NCBI GenBank assembly: GCA_015852425.1
Contig: JAAAIG010000027.1
Coordinates: 34,876-98,875 of the forward strand
Direction of reading: 5' to 3'
Source of the DNA: Gryganskiella cystojenkinii
Lineage: Eukaryota; Mortierellomycota; Mortierellomycetes; Mortierellales; Mortierellaceae
DNA: 64,000 nt
Shown: positions 1-12,400 of the stretch, piece by piece
How positions within the stretch are numbered: position 1 is the stretch's first letter
Layout: each line of letters opens with the position of its first letter
The notes under the pieces: model-generated
The model's input: only the letters and a program-made list of their open reading frames with translations
The model's database searches: none
Told to the model about the DNA's origin: nothing
Made by a program: the position numbers and the translations under genes

Positions 1-98
1 AAAAAGGGAATGGCCTCTTCCTAATCCTGGACTGCCGTTTCGGAAGAGGGTACTACACCTTTGACTCTGGTCAGTGGGATAGACGTGACCAAAGCCAC

Positions 99-1124
99 TT
101 AGCCAGTGGAGACAACGCAGCCGTTTACAAATGATTGCGGGAGAGACTCGACCAAAATGCACTGCTTGGACATGTTTGCACTGTGCTCCTTAAAGGCCGT
201 CGGTCGGGTGGGTTGTTCCAATGCCCTCATGAACACTTTCAAGAACGGTGGACACGCTGCAAATGTGAAGAATACAGAGATACTTGCTTTGTGGATAGAC
301 GCCATGCTGAGGGAATCTATGAGGTCAAGGGGTTGTTCCATGATGATTTCAGCTTCATCGCTAGTATCGTCATGTTCATTGATGGTCTCACTGATGCCTG
401 GACCTTCCTTGATGCCGACATATTTGTTCTTGTCCTTGCCCTTGGTATATCCATTCTTTTTCTTGTATGAAGGCTGCAGAGTCTGAGCAGCGACTCGCTT
501 TCCGATCGACTTTGATGACATGATCCGTGAAGATGAGCTCGACGTCCCACCATTGTCTGCAAATGGGCCACGCGATTTGTTCTGGTAACACCAATAATGT
601 ACACAGAACGTTAGTGCTCTTTGTCAATCAGAAAACTCTAAGTAGTGCCTTGATAAAAAGTCGTACTCTAAAGATCTTACCAAAGCACTGATGAGGTTTG
701 CCTGCAGTTCCTTCTGGACGACACGGTGCTCAAAGCCTTTCAGCGCATCTCGGTTTAATATCTCCTCGGCATGGTTTGCGGCAGCAATAACGTTCCCTCA
801 CGTCTCGGCTAATAGCTTTGATGTCAGCGAGCCCTTTGAGTCCTTAGAAAGACATCATTCTTTTGACCGGAGAGAAGAAAACGTGATTGATCCCATTCCG
901 CGACTGCTGTGTCGAGAAAGTAGCGTCTTGTGTTCACAGTTGGTGGGATGTGACGTATTAGGACAACGCATGATACTATCGAGCAAATGATCAGTGGAGA
1001 AGAATAAGTTCATCAGGATAGATGGTATGTGAATAGAACTCAATAGCTTATTCAGCAGTAACATACCGCTTCTTGTGGGCAGAGAGGAGAACATGATGAT
1101 AGAAGGTTGCGGTGTCCACGACAC
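99..1124 (-). pseudogene. Broken or degenerate gene of unknown family
   Basis: I do not recognise the family. On the minus strand a reading frame starts at 1124, runs to a GTATGT donor at 1066, and resumes after TAG at 975 in a matching phase. It reads through a segment containing AVAEWDQSRFLLSGQKNDVF and then meets a stop. A second frame shifted by one base continues as coding-like sequence (ANHAEEILNRDALKGFEHRV) but contains one in-frame TGA (an AET-stop-GNV context). It ends at a GTAAGA donor (exon end 681). After a CCAG acceptor the last exon (581 to 99) is open, with a Lys-rich stretch and then an acidic one (NEHDDTSDEAE). Two well-formed introns of about 90-100 bases argue that this was a real spliced gene. 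The frame change and the TGA argue that it is now broken, or that the assembly has an error here. It could instead be the 5' part of a gene with splicing I have misread. Confidence 0.45.
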
Positions 1125-1632
1125 TCCCAGTAAACCCCACCAATAAAAAATGCGATTCTATTGATGAATCCGCCTAATGGGCCGACTATGGTGGTCATCC
1201 CTTCACGCCTAATGGGCCAACAGAAGAGGGTGAGGATAGAAGAGCGAAAACTCTACATACACTCCGACACCAGTCCATCATGTACGTACCTGAAACAATT
1301 TTGAAATGATGCAAAAAAAGAAGTGGAGAGGGTAACATGAAGAAGAGGCATCTTTTGTGCAGGTGGGGTTGGGAATGCGGGTCATGTTCAAAAATTTGCG
1401 CGTCAGAGAGATGTGTGTTCGCAGACTGTCAGTGGCATGTAAAATTCGCGCGCTGGAGCCATATTAAAACTTTGTGTGCACAGTCGGTCATCGTTGAAGT
1501 GGCACCATGAGGTAATAATTTTTGTATTATTTCTTTTCTTTTTACTTTGGTTTTTTTTCTTTGTTTGGATTTTCAAAAGGAGCAACTGAATATTGTTCTT
1601 CACGGCAAATCCAAACGTTTCTTGTATTTCAT
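1125..1632. other. Intergenic, 3' flank of SPT5
   Basis: No convincing gene. The stretch contains a 13-base direct repeat, CGCCTAATGGGCC, at 1171-1183 and 1206-1218, and several A/T homopolymers close to the SPT5 stop codon. The remainder is probably 3' untranslated or spacer DNA. Confidence 0.5.
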
Positions 1633-4600
1633 TTATGCAGGCAAATGCTTTCCAAGGACAGACATGGTCAAGACCTTGTACATGTTCTCACCCCGAAGGT
1701 TGACAATACCGTCTTGAACATCGACTCCCATCAACGTACCGAGCGCACCACGATGTTCACCCAACAGAACCTTGACAGAGTCGTTCTTTGCAGGCGCAAC
1801 GCGCTTCAAGTACTGAGCAGGGACAGAGATATCCTTCTGATCCGACAACAACTTGACCTCACACATCGCCATCGATGACAGCGCGCTCTTGGGTGGGACA
1901 CGCACCGTCCGAGCCGATTGCTCGTTGTACTTGCCACCTTCAAAGGACGATCCATCCTTGCCCGCCGTAACCTTGACTTCAATCTCGGTCGTGATCCATT
2001 CGTACGAGGGTCCCGAAGCCTGAGAGGCACCAGTACCGACACCAGATCCATAGCCGGCAGCCTGTGATGAGCCATGGTGAGCATCCATACCAGAGTAATC
2101 ACCTCCAGTGGGCATGAAAGGCGTCTGAGGGAAATGACTGGCAGGAGTCATGGGTGCAGAAGGTCCACCAGCAGGCGTCTGTGGGGTCAATGTAGCACCA
2201 GGGGTAGCGACCGACTGCATACGACTGTTGGCACTGGGAGTCGCGCCAGGTGTGGTAACATTGCTACCATGCGAGCCACTGCCAAGATGTCCATGACCGC
2301 TGGATCCCAATGATGATGAGGCCGCGGGGGTTGAGGGGAAGTTGTTACTCGGTGTGGGAGCAGACTCATAGTTGGACGATGGACCAGGAGTGTAAGGGTA
2401 CGAGGAGTAAGGTGCTGGCGAGGGGGCTCCAAAGGGACCGGGAGTGGGGACACCACGGTTCATCCAGTCATTGTTGGCTGCAGGAGTCTGTGGGAATGCA
2501 TTTGAACCAGAGTGAGAGTCGGACTTGTCGCCCCAGGCATTATTACTTGAGCCACCACCATTGTGATGGTTATTTGCGCTAGAGTCCGAATCACCCCAAG
2601 CAGAGCGAGCAGGGGTTCTACTGCCAGAGTCCCAGGCTGGTGCGGGCGTTCTACTGCCACTGTCCCAAGCAGATGACCCTCCATAACGAGGGGTTTTTGA
2701 GCCAGCATCCCAAGCGGGTGTCTGTGATCCATCTGCATAGGGGTTGGGTGTTCTGGCGCTGGCACTCCAAGCGGGCGTTTTTGATCCTGCATTCCAAGCT
2801 GGCGTTTTTGATCCAGAGTTCCAAGCAGGTGTGCGAGATCCAGCAGAGGGGTGCATGGGAGTCATGTTGTCTGAACGCATGGGGGTCATGTTGCCATAGC
2901 CGCCATATCCACCATAGTTGTTGGCACGAGGAGTCTCTGAGGAGCCCATCATGCCATCCATGCTTGCAACTGGTGTCGTGGTACCGTTGGCACTAGAGAG
3001 GAAAGATATCAAGAGAACAGTCGGTTAGCCTCTAGCCTTCAATTTTGCCTTTCAAACATGACAATAAATACAACATATGCATACTTTGTAATTGCTAACT
3101 TAGCCTTCTCGACGGTAATGATACGGCAGTTGGTGTGGAGTTCAACGCGAGCAGTAATGTCAGTGGCATCTTTGACGATACCGAGGTAACCCTTGTGAGG
3201 ACCTTTGATGATAGTCACAGTCTTGTCAATCAAAGGATCACGTCCTCCACGGCCACGACCCATCATCATTCCACCACGTCCGCCGCCACGACCTCCGCGG
3301 TCATTAAATCCGCCACGGTTCATGTTCATCATGGCGGGGTTCATGACATCGAGACGCATACCCGGCTGGGATCTACTCTTGGACGCCATACTGACCAACA
3401 GACGGGTCGAAACGACAAACACTCCAGAGTTCTCCATGTACTCCCTATTATACAAGAACGCGAATGTTCTGAACAGATGCAAAATTTTACCCTCCCGCAT
3501 CTAAACAAGAAAAGTTTATAGGTTAGGCATCGGTTGGGATATGCTTACTCAACAAATACAAAGTCGATACTGGCAACAACTTACTCCTCCTCCCATCTCG
3601 CGAACTGAATCTCCGTCTTGAATACTGTTGCCCTCTCCATCGGTAGCAATAGCGCGGGATGAGTCACGCTTTTGCAAAATCAGGTGCGGTTCGACTTCTC
3701 TTGTCATTCCGCTTTGATCAACCACACGGGCGAATCCTCTCTCGACCTTGTAAATGACACCAACAGTTGAGGCACTATGTAACAGAAAAAGATGCGATAG
3801 TTAGAATCCTGTTCCAGAACATCTCTGGATACGTACGGTTACCGTTTCTCGCCAAGACTTACTCAAGTTGAACAAAATCGTGAGTCTCGAATTGCCCAAT
3901 CGTGCCTGTTCCACTAGCAACATTGGCAGCCATCTGAAGATCCTTAGAGAAGACCTGAATGTCCTTGACGTTGAGATCCGTGACAATAGTAATGACACTG
4001 TCCTCGATCTTGATGATAAGACCAGTCTCGTCCTTGAATTTGCCGTTGACAACCTTTACGTGATCACCCTCCTTGAAGAGCTTACGAAGCTGTGTGGGCG
4101 GGAACTTCAAGATGTTGCCTCTGAGATCGGAAGCATGAGGTCGGACCATGATCATGTCGCTGCTGACACTGTCGACCGTTCCCTGTACGTTCTTCAACTC
4201 TCCCTCCGTGACCTCGACTTTCTCTCCGGGTTGGAAGTGACTCGTCAATGAAGCAGTCATGGCGGACAATGCGACAGCCGAGAGATCCAAACCGCCATCT
4301 TCGTCCTCGACGCCGCCCTTGGCGAACTTTTGAATCTCGTCCAGGGTGGGGTTGATATTTTCCGTGATCAAACTCGAGATCTTCATATCCTTTTCCAAGT
4401 AGCCCTCGCGGAAGACCTCATTGTTCCACATAAAGACGCCACGACCACGCGACGTGGGCTTGTTAAGCTTGTCGGCTTTCTCGGCCTCTCTAGCATTAAA
4501 CAGCTTTGGTGGGGGTCGTCCTGCCAAGGGGCTGTTGATGGGTTTGCGCATTTTGTTACTGCCGAGGGACACATCCGATTTTGGAGTCAGGTCCAAACGA

Positions 4601-5963
4601 GGAATCAACTTGACCTTGGCAGTGTCTCCAGAGTCAGCGATATCCAAGATCTATAAAAGCAAGGAGCAGGGCGGGTTGGTGTCAGTTCAATAATAATTTT
4701 GTACGATTGTTATATCCTGAGCTGTATAGCCGTAAAAAAAAGGGTCCGTTGAGCTTTACCTGAGCCAAATCGTTGGCGTACTTTCCACGCTTGATACGGA
4801 CCCACGTGCCAGGTCGAAGCTCTGATTCCTTGTGTCGGACTTTGAGCACATCAGTCATTTCCTTGATGGGCACAAGGGTTAGCTTGGACGCAAAGACATT
4901 GTTAAGACCATTGAGGGCCTTTTCGATAGAGAGACAAAAGGAAGTGAAAGACTAGTTAATAAAATGTTGCCATGTTTTGCTTCTTCAAAAGAGTTGGTAT
5001 ATACGAATGTACTTACAGCTTGAACGTTGGCTTGACGCATGCATTCGATATAGACGTAACCTTTGAGGGACTCGCGCGAGAAGGCAGCCGAGATCTCGAG
5101 AGGCTGAGCAGAGTATTCGGTGTCAAAGAACTTTCGCATCAACGAAAAGACGAGATCCTTTTCCTTGCCTGGTTTACAGCGGACCATCCACAGATGAGGG
5201 GACTGAACATCGGGCATGAGCAGCTGTTGAGGGATATCTTCCTGTTGACCTTGAAAACCTCTCCGGGGCGCATAATCACGACGACCATAACGTTCCTTGA
5301 AACGAGCGGCCTGTTCCTCCAGATCGACATCTTCGTCCTCACGACGTCTCCGATCCAGATCCATATGTTTCGAGGCGCGGGTCGCCTCGGCAGCTTCGTC
5401 TTGTTCATCCGCGATAAAGCCGTCTCCTGCACCGTATTCGTCATCCTCGTCGTCCTCGTCTTCTTCCTCATCGTCGACCTCGGCCTCGTCGTCGACGAAA
5501 GGGTTGGCGACATGTTTTTGCTTCTTGTGGCGACGTTGCTGCATATAGAGTAATAAAAAAGAGTCAAATAAGAATAGGGATCAACCATGAATTTTAGCAT
5601 GCGGATCAATATCCAACAGATCCACAGCGTGGAAAAAGGGGCGGTGCTTCGTGGATGGGAAGGATACGAAGAAAAGGGATAAAATAAATAAACATTTAAA
5701 GTGGCCAAAAAACTTACAGAGACGTTATCTGCTTCATCCTCCTCCTCCTCCTCTTCGTCCTCGTCCTCGTCGTCCTCGTCTTCATCGTCGTCGTCCTCCA
5801 TTTCGCGTCTCTTGTTGTTGGAACGACTGCTCTTGGAGGCACGCTTGCTGCTTGACCGATGGTCATCGGCATTGTCCTGATCAGAGTCTTCCTGGTTGTC
5901 GAGGGATCGGCCCAAGGACTCGAACTCTTCATCGTCATCGTGATCGCTGTCGTGATGGGACAT
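1633..5963 (-). CDS. SPT5: Transcription elongation factor Spt5
   Basis: Spt5 pairs with Spt4 on elongating RNA polymerase II and links transcription to capping, splicing and 3' processing. Predicted exons are 5963-5718, 5538-5017, 4918-4760, 4650-3863, 3774-3585, 3500-3085 and 2992-1633. All junctions keep phase and give 1,226 residues, slightly longer than the yeast and human proteins. Seen in order: an acidic Asp/Glu/Ser N-terminus (about 1-165); an NGN domain (about 198-275, with LWMVRCKPGKEKDL); VPIKEMTDVL followed by the first KOW region (WVRIKRGKYANDLAQV); further KOW modules (GEKVEVTEG, GDHVKVVNGKFKDETG, VTIIKGPHKGYLGIVKDAT); a Gly/Arg/Met-rich linker; a C-terminal repeat region (about 820-915) of SGSRTPAW-type units that in this family is phosphorylated by Cdk9/Bur1; and a last KOW (VLLGEHRGALGTLMG). 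Intron 2 has an unusual AAAAG acceptor, chosen because it restores the conserved NGN end. The start is the first Met of an acidic exon, as expected for the family. Confidence 0.96.
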
Positions 5964-6613
5964 TGTGGTGAATTCTTTTTGTTTCGAGTGTGGGCAGAGA
6001 GTCGGGTGAGTTGGACAGCGTAGCAGCTATCAGTGTTGAGTGTGTTGTAAAGGGGGAGTGCTTGGGTTCAAAGGAACGCGACGGGTCCTCTGGTCACAGT
6101 CTGTTGAAATAAATACAAAATAAAAATAAAGAACTGATCGCACCACGGGTTCAGTCCAATGAATGACTGTGTGATGTGTATGGATGGGGAAAAAAGGAGG
6201 AAGCGGAGGAGGGGACAGAGGAGCGAGTAGTGAGTAGTGTAAGAGGAAAGTGTTGGAGAGTGGAGGGGCGAGGAGTGGGAGCAAAAAAGTGGAGAGAAGA
6301 AAGAGAGAAGAGTCCCATCCAGTTTGAATTCAGAATCTCACCGCCTTTTATACGGTCAAACTCAGACCGATAAAGGGAAGGGCTGCAAAGAAAAGTGGGG
6401 GAGAGGAAGAAAATGCACTTAAGGGTTCTGTTAGAATTAAGGGTTGCGACCGATCACATCCAGAGACGTCATTTCTTAATTGTCACGTGGACAGATCGAG
6501 AAAGGGAACAAAACGAAAGGACTTGCTCCACAGCCTGCAAAGAAGCCATACATAGCGCGACACTGGCACAAGACATTTCTTTTCATTCATTGCATTGACC
6601 CAGCAATCGAACC
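5964..6613. other. Divergent promoter region, SPT5 / SANT protein
   Basis: This 650-base spacer lies between two divergently transcribed genes. It is rich in purines on the plus strand (GGAGGAAGCGGAGGAGG type), which is CT-rich on the SPT5 sense strand, as is common around fungal transcription starts. A TATA-like element for the minus strand lies at 6345-6352. No separate gene is seen. Confidence 0.5.
6345..6352 (-). promoter_or_regulatory. TATA-like element upstream of SPT5
   Basis: TATAAAAG on the minus strand inside CCGTATAAAAGGCGG, 382 bases upstream of the SPT5 start codon and followed by a CT-rich leader. The position would imply a 5' UTR of about 350 bases. It is a sequence match only. 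Confidence 0.35.
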
Positions 6614-9268
6614 ATGCTCGGGATCCGCTGTTGCAGACAGTTCCCATGGCCCTCATTACCCTCAACTTTCCAAAGGATTGCAGCACAGGGAAAGACCCGT
6701 TCCAGAGGAGGATCTATACCCAACAAGATCGACTCGCGTCTATACCATTCTGATCTCCCTCTCTTGCTCACACACGAGCCTTGTTCTCGGGCTACCGTCC
6801 TTCGTCTATCCTCAGGAAGGGCATCTCTTCTTCCTCAACAACGTACCCATTCATGTAATCAATACTCCACCTCTCTCGCAACCGTCCCTTCAGCAACGAC
6901 AGCTCATACACCAACCACGATATCAACTCTACCAACAGCATCATCAAACACGAATACGCCACTAATACAGGGTCCAGTGCGATCACCATCAGAAATAGTC
7001 TCTTCCTCTTCAACAGGTGCGACAACAGCCAAGAAAACATTCCGTCCTTGGGATCCGCAACTAGACGCCACCATCATATCTCTCTATGAACAATACAAGA
7101 TCAACTGGCGAACCATCGGCAAAGTCATTAATCGGCCACATTCCACCGTCTATGGCCGATACCTCCAGAATATTCAGCCAGCACTCAAACGAGGATGGGT
7201 TCCGCCCCAGATCGAAGACCAAAGTCGACTCGAACAGTTGATCACACAAGCCAAAATGCTTATGGAAGAATCACGGACACAGGCTGCAGCTGCACTGGCT
7301 CAAAAACGAGCGCTCTCTTCAGCAGCACGACTGGCCAAGAGGGTACGACCTCCCTGGACCGAAGAGGTGGATCGGAAGATCGCAGAGTTGGTTGAGTCTG
7401 GGAGCAATTGGCCACAAATCGGCGAAGCCTTGGGTCGACCCTATTCGTCCTGTTACAGCCGATGGTATACTGTCCTGGAACCCTCACTGAAAAACGTCTG
7501 GACAGGGGAGGCCATAATCCGCTTAAACAAGCTCGCGAAACAGGGCAAGGGCTGGACTGAAATTGGACAGGAACTCAAGATCCGACCACTCGCTTGCCGA
7601 GCCAAGTGGTCTCAGCTTGGCAAAGCTCGCTCTCCTCTCGCCATCTCTTCAAGTCTTACAGCGATACCACTTCACACAGAGGGCTCGGATCTCGGTGACA
7701 GTTACAGTAGTACTAGCGAGGATGAATCGTCAGAAGGAACTCGCTCAGCAAAGACAAAGGCTATTGCATTCTCAGAGACAGAGTCGGCTCTGATCCTTCA
7801 GTTGGCCAAAGAACACGGTCCAGATCAATGGCACATTGTTCTGGAAGAATTTCGTAAGCAACTCCTCGGCTCTACTTTATCCACCACATCACCATCATCT
7901 CCAGAAGCAGAGCACAAAGACGCCAAGGCAAGAGCCCGCCGTCTTGCTGCGTTCGATCGAAGAAGCATGACCATCACCGCAGCAAGCCTCGAACACCAAT
8001 TTATCCGTCTCTCCAGAATCAAGGATATTTGGACGCTGGACCAGGAAACTCGACTGATCCAACAAGTTCTTCGTAATGGTACCTCCGAGGAAGTCTGGTC
8101 CGAGATTGCACAAAATTCAGGATTCCACTCTGCTCAAGAGTGTCGGACTCGATGGAAACAACTTGACATGCCCGTCCGACTGAACTCTACTCCTTGGGGA
8201 AAAGCTGAACAGTCAATGTTTTGGTACCTCTGGCGCCATTTCGGCCCCAATTTCAACCAGATTTCCAAGTCGATCGTCCGTCGGTCCGCAGCGGATTGTC
8301 AGCATTTTTTCGAAAACGCGACCCGAAGTGTCCCTGATCCGGAACAGGACCCTGTCCTTTTCAGCCAAAAAATGCAAGAGATTCAGGACCGGTTACCGAT
8401 TCCACGGCAAAAAAACTCCTTTACCAAGGAACGCTCCTTACGATTACAACTGGCCATGAGACAGATCGGGACTGAGATTGGCAAAAGACATTCGGATGGA
8501 TATTACGGATCCTGGGATTGGGTGGCGTACATGGTTCAGCCTGGGATCTCGAAAACATCCTGTATGGAACACTGGTATTATCTCCGGAGGAACATGGACG
8601 TAGTCGAGGGACCACTGGAGCTGGGCAAGAACGAGGTCAAAACTGCAGAATCCAGTTCTTGGAGTCACGAGGAAGCCAAGCTGTTGGACCAAGGAATGCG
8701 CGAGTTTGCCTCTTCATGGAGTCAAATCCAGCAACGCTACCTGCCTTGGAGGACAACCCGAGCGATCCGTCAACGATGGTGGATCATATCAGACAGGTCT
8801 CTGTTGGTTGATGAAGAAGAATACTACAAGATAATCAGCGCTGGCGACGCTGCGGAGGAAATTGACTTCGACGCCTTGGCGAAAACCATGCCCGGCTGGA
8901 AGCGGTCTCCCTGTCGACGCGTCTTTGAGACGTCTTACAAGCATCTGGTCAGAACTACGAGATGGAGTCCTGAAGAAGATCAGTTGTTGCTCCGACAAGT
9001 CCTGGCGGTCCGTGGCCGAGACTGGAACGCGGTCGCAAGCCATTTTCATGGCGTTCAAACTGCCAGGGCCACACTCTTTGGCCAGACTGCTGAGACCATG
9101 ACCATGTCTCCATATGAAATCGAAGGATTAAGAATCCAAAAGTCAGCATGGCAGTGTCGCCTGCGATGGTGTCAACTGGTCGAACCGCTGATGTGCAAAG
9201 AACCTGTCCTGGCCGCCACAGAAAAGAGCCACGCATTGAAAGCTTCCAAGAAGTTGCTGGAGGCATAA
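6614..9268 (+). CDS. Multi-repeat SANT/Myb-like DNA-binding protein
   Basis: Single open frame of 884 residues. After a basic, Ser/Thr-rich N-terminus (1-140) the protein is almost wholly a chain of Myb/SANT-like helical repeats. They begin near residues 141 (FRPWDPQLDATI), 242 (RPPWTEEVDRKIAEL), 295 (VWTGEAIIRLNKLAKQGKGW), 383 (AFSETESALILQLAKEHG), 471 (IWTLDQETRLIQQVL), 525 (PWGKAEQSMFWYLWRHFG), 598 (SFTKERSLRLQLAMRQIG), 680 (SWSHEEAKLLDQGM) and 781 (RWSPEEDQLLLRQVL). Most end in the C-R-RW or C-x3-WxxL pattern typical of helix 3. The array resembles SNAPc190-type or fungal Myb-like proteins in plan, but I cannot assign it to either. A role as a sequence-specific DNA-binding nuclear protein is inferred. 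The ATG at 6614 is the first in frame; a later start near the first repeat is possible. Confidence 0.85.
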   Translation: MLGIRCCRQFPWPSLPSTFQRIAAQGKTRSRGGSIPNKIDSRLYHSDLPLLLTHEPCSRATVLRLSSGRASLLPQQRTHSCNQYSTSLATVPSATTAHTPTTISTLPTASSNTNTPLIQGPVRSPSEIVSSSSTGATTAKKTFRPWDPQLDATIISLYEQYKINWRTIGKVINRPHSTVYGRYLQNIQPALKRGWVPPQIEDQSRLEQLITQAKMLMEESRTQAAAALAQKRALSSAARLAKRVRPPWTEEVDRKIAELVESGSNWPQIGEALGRPYSSCYSRWYTVLEPSLKNVWTGEAIIRLNKLAKQGKGWTEIGQELKIRPLACRAKWSQLGKARSPLAISSSLTAIPLHTEGSDLGDSYSSTSEDESSEGTRSAKTKAIAFSETESALILQLAKEHGPDQWHIVLEEFRKQLLGSTLSTTSPSSPEAEHKDAKARARRLAAFDRRSMTITAASLEHQFIRLSRIKDIWTLDQETRLIQQVLRNGTSEEVWSEIAQNSGFHSAQECRTRWKQLDMPVRLNSTPWGKAEQSMFWYLWRHFGPNFNQISKSIVRRSAADCQHFFENATRSVPDPEQDPVLFSQKMQEIQDRLPIPRQKNSFTKERSLRLQLAMRQIGTEIGKRHSDGYYGSWDWVAYMVQPGISKTSCMEHWYYLRRNMDVVEGPLELGKNEVKTAESSSWSHEEAKLLDQGMREFASSWSQIQQRYLPWRTTRAIRQRWWIISDRSLLVDEEEYYKIISAGDAAEEIDFDALAKTMPGWKRSPCRRVFETSYKHLVRTTRWSPEEDQLLLRQVLAVRGRDWNAVASHFHGVQTARATLFGQTAETMTMSPYEIEGLRIQKSAWQCRLRWCQLVEPLMCKEPVLAATEKSHALKASKKLLEA

Positions 9269-9497
9269 AGTGAAGAACGCTATAGAATGCCACTTACCTA
9301 TTGTATATTAGAAGCCACCACCTTCAACAACAGTGTACTTTTACAGTGAATCATTTTATGTTCATTTTTTTTTTTTTTTGCGAGAGGTAACTCGTGTAAG
9401 GTTGAATATCTAATAAGGGGCGAGTTGTTGTTGTTGTTTTTGCGAGTGCTGCAACCAAAATCATTCTAGTAGTTCTACGTTATGGAGGAGGGTTTTT

Positions 9498-12400
9498 TTA
9501 CCACCAGGTCCTGCTCAACTTTGTCTTCCAATCGACTCTAGGTTCTTGATCCTCCTGCTCCTTTTCCTTCTTTGCGGGTTTCCGACGAGTCTCATCGTTT
9601 TTTCTAGGTTCCCGGTTGTCGACCTCGTTCTCTCCATCCTCGCCACCAGGAAGCTCCTTTTGCCATATATGGTTTCCTTCCTCCTCAGAGACAGAATCTC
9701 CAAAGACGACCTTGTAAACGTCCTCATACCAGGCCGCAGGGACACCTGTCACGCCCTCCTTGACATTCGCAGGTAATTCCTCCCAATCGGGTAAATTGGC
9801 CTGAGGGAAGATCAAGGTCTTGACACCGGACCGCTTGGCCGCAATAGTTTTCTCCTTCAATCCGCCGATCTTGAGGACCTTTCCTGTCAGCGTCAGCTCT
9901 CCCGTCATGGCAATCGTAGGATCCAAGGGCTTGTTCAACGCCAAGGACAACAGCGAAGTCGTCATGGTAATACCGGCCGAGGGACCATCCTTGGGTGTAG
10001 CACCCTCGGGAACATGCAGATGAATCGCGGCCTTGTTAAAGAACCTGTTCTCAGGGAATCGACGTCCGACCAAGTTCTTGGCAAATGTATACGCGATCGA
10101 TGTCGACTCCTTCATCACATCGCCCATCTGACCGGTTCTCAAAAAGTTGGGTCGAGATTTCTCGGAGAGTCCTCCGTCAAGGCAGGATTCGATATAAAGA
10201 GCGGACCCACCCATTGAAGTCCAGGCCAGACCCATGACCACACCGGCGGGTGTGGCATCATAAAGACGATCGGCTTGGAACACTGCGGGACCAACATAGT
10301 CCTTCAAGTTGTCGGCCGTGATATCGACCTTGACGTTCTCGGGGACTAGAACCCTGGGAGGCTTTTCATCTTCGGTCGAGTCGCCCTTCTTCTTGATGAT
10401 CTTTTGCTTCTTGGCCTTGTCCTTGCTATCCTTCTCGGACTGCTCGTTTTCTTTTTGAGCCTCGGCATCGTCCATCAACTTTTCATCTTCAGTTGACTTG
10501 ATGATTCCAGCCAGCGTTTCCTTGCCGTTGATCGTATCGTCATCCTTGGTCACGACGTCACTCGAAGACTTGGTCGCCTCATCAACCTCGCTGGTCTTGG
10601 CCTTGGGTTCCGCACGTTCAACCTCGGGCAGATCCTGAACAATCTTGAACGCGGCCTTGCGGAAGACCTTGTCAATTTGCTTCTTCAGGTTACGAACCCC
10701 GGATTCGCGACAATAGTTCTTGATCAAAGACTCAATCGCGTCATCGTGCAAAGTCACGTTCGCACCCTCCAACCCAGCCGCTTCCTTGGCGGTTGGGGCT
10801 AAATAACGCGAAGCGATAGCGACCTTTTCATCCGAGATATAACCCGAGAGTTGAATGACTTCCATGCGATCCAATAGCGGTCCCGGGATCGTATCGAGCA
10901 CGTTGGCCGTACAGACAAAAAGGACCTTGGAGAGATCGATTGGCACGTCCATGTAATGATCCAAGAAGGAACTGTTCTGTTCCGGGTCCAAGAGCTCCAA
11001 CAGGGCCGAGGCAGGATCTCCCTGGTGTCCTCGTCCGACCTTATCAACTAAAAAATCACCCCCAAGACAAAAATATAAATCATATCAGTTAGTTTTGTAC
11101 ACATGTCAAATCAGATCAGACTAGATACGTCATTAACAGGCACAATAAATTCATCTCCGCTAGGGGGACGGGAGTTTGTTTACCTTCATCGATCAAAATG
11201 AGTGGATTCTCGGTCTGAACACGCTTGAGGGCCTGGACGACTTTACCGGGCATGGCGCCAACATAGGTTCGACGATGACCCTTGATCTCGGCCACATCCG
11301 TCAAACCTCCCACACTGAATCTATAAAACTCGCGATCCAAAGCGCGGGCAATCGACTTTCCGATCGAAGTCTTTCCCACACCTTAAATTAAAATGGGCAT
11401 CAGAGGGGGGAAAAAAGGAAGTCAATCATCTGTTTCAGCAGGGATATCACAGTACGAGGCCGATGAGCCTCTTTTCTTTTCTTTTTTTATGTTTACCTGG
11501 TGGTCCAACAAGACAGATGATCTTGCCCTCGACAGTGCCACGGAGTCGACCGACTGCGATAAACTCCAAGATACGGTCCTTGACATCCTTCAATCCATAA
11601 TGGTCCTCATCCAGGACACGGACTGCATGACGGATATCATAGTTCTCTGGCGATCGAACACCCCAGGGAACGTTTGTCAACCAATCCAGATAGTTTCTCG
11701 TCACGTTGAACTCGGATGCAGCGGGCTCGAGATGCTCCAATTTCGTGATTTCCTATAGAATTCAAAGTCATAAACGAGCCAATCGGATTAACATTTTCTC
11801 GTTCTCGATCATGTCTTTGGTGCCTCTCTCTCTTTCTCCTCCATCTCGTACGACTACTCTTACCTCATCAAAGACCTTCTTGACCTGATCAGGCATTGCG
11901 AGCTTGATACCCTTCTCTCTGAACTTTTCAATCAGCTTGTCCTTGCCATCGGACTCGATCCCGAGTTCCTTCTTGATTCCCTTCAGCTGCTCCATCAGAT
12001 AGTACTCCCGTTGACGTTTCGCGATCTTGTTCTCGACATCCTTGCTAATCTTGCTCTGCAATTGAGCATTCATCAGCTCCTTCTTCAACACCAACAGGGC
12101 CTTTTGCATCCTGTCCTCGATCGAAAGCGATTCCAACACGGACTGCAATTCCTCAGGGTCACCCTGCGAGACTGCGGTTGCGAAATCCGCCAGCTTGGCA
12201 GGCTCCTCAAACACGTTTCCAGCCGATTGAGACATGGAAAAGTTGGCGATCTGGTCTCGGAACAGTGGGTTCAGGGACGCAATGTCCTTGAAGACAGCAA
12301 CGATTTCTGAAGTAATTGCACGGATCACTTGGTTCTTGCGGTTGTAGGGTTCATCAATCATGTTCTCGACATTGGCCAACGTCACGGCGTACTCCTTGGC

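Noticed and set aside
4919..4954. An earlier acceptor for SPT5 exon 3 adding about 11 residues (SFTSFCLSIEK)
   Set aside because: It keeps frame, but adds residues in the middle of the NGN domain where homologues have none.
5297..5548. Plus-strand Ser-rich open frame opposite SPT5
   Set aside because: It mirrors the acidic Asp/Glu codons of SPT5 exon 2 and has no independent support.
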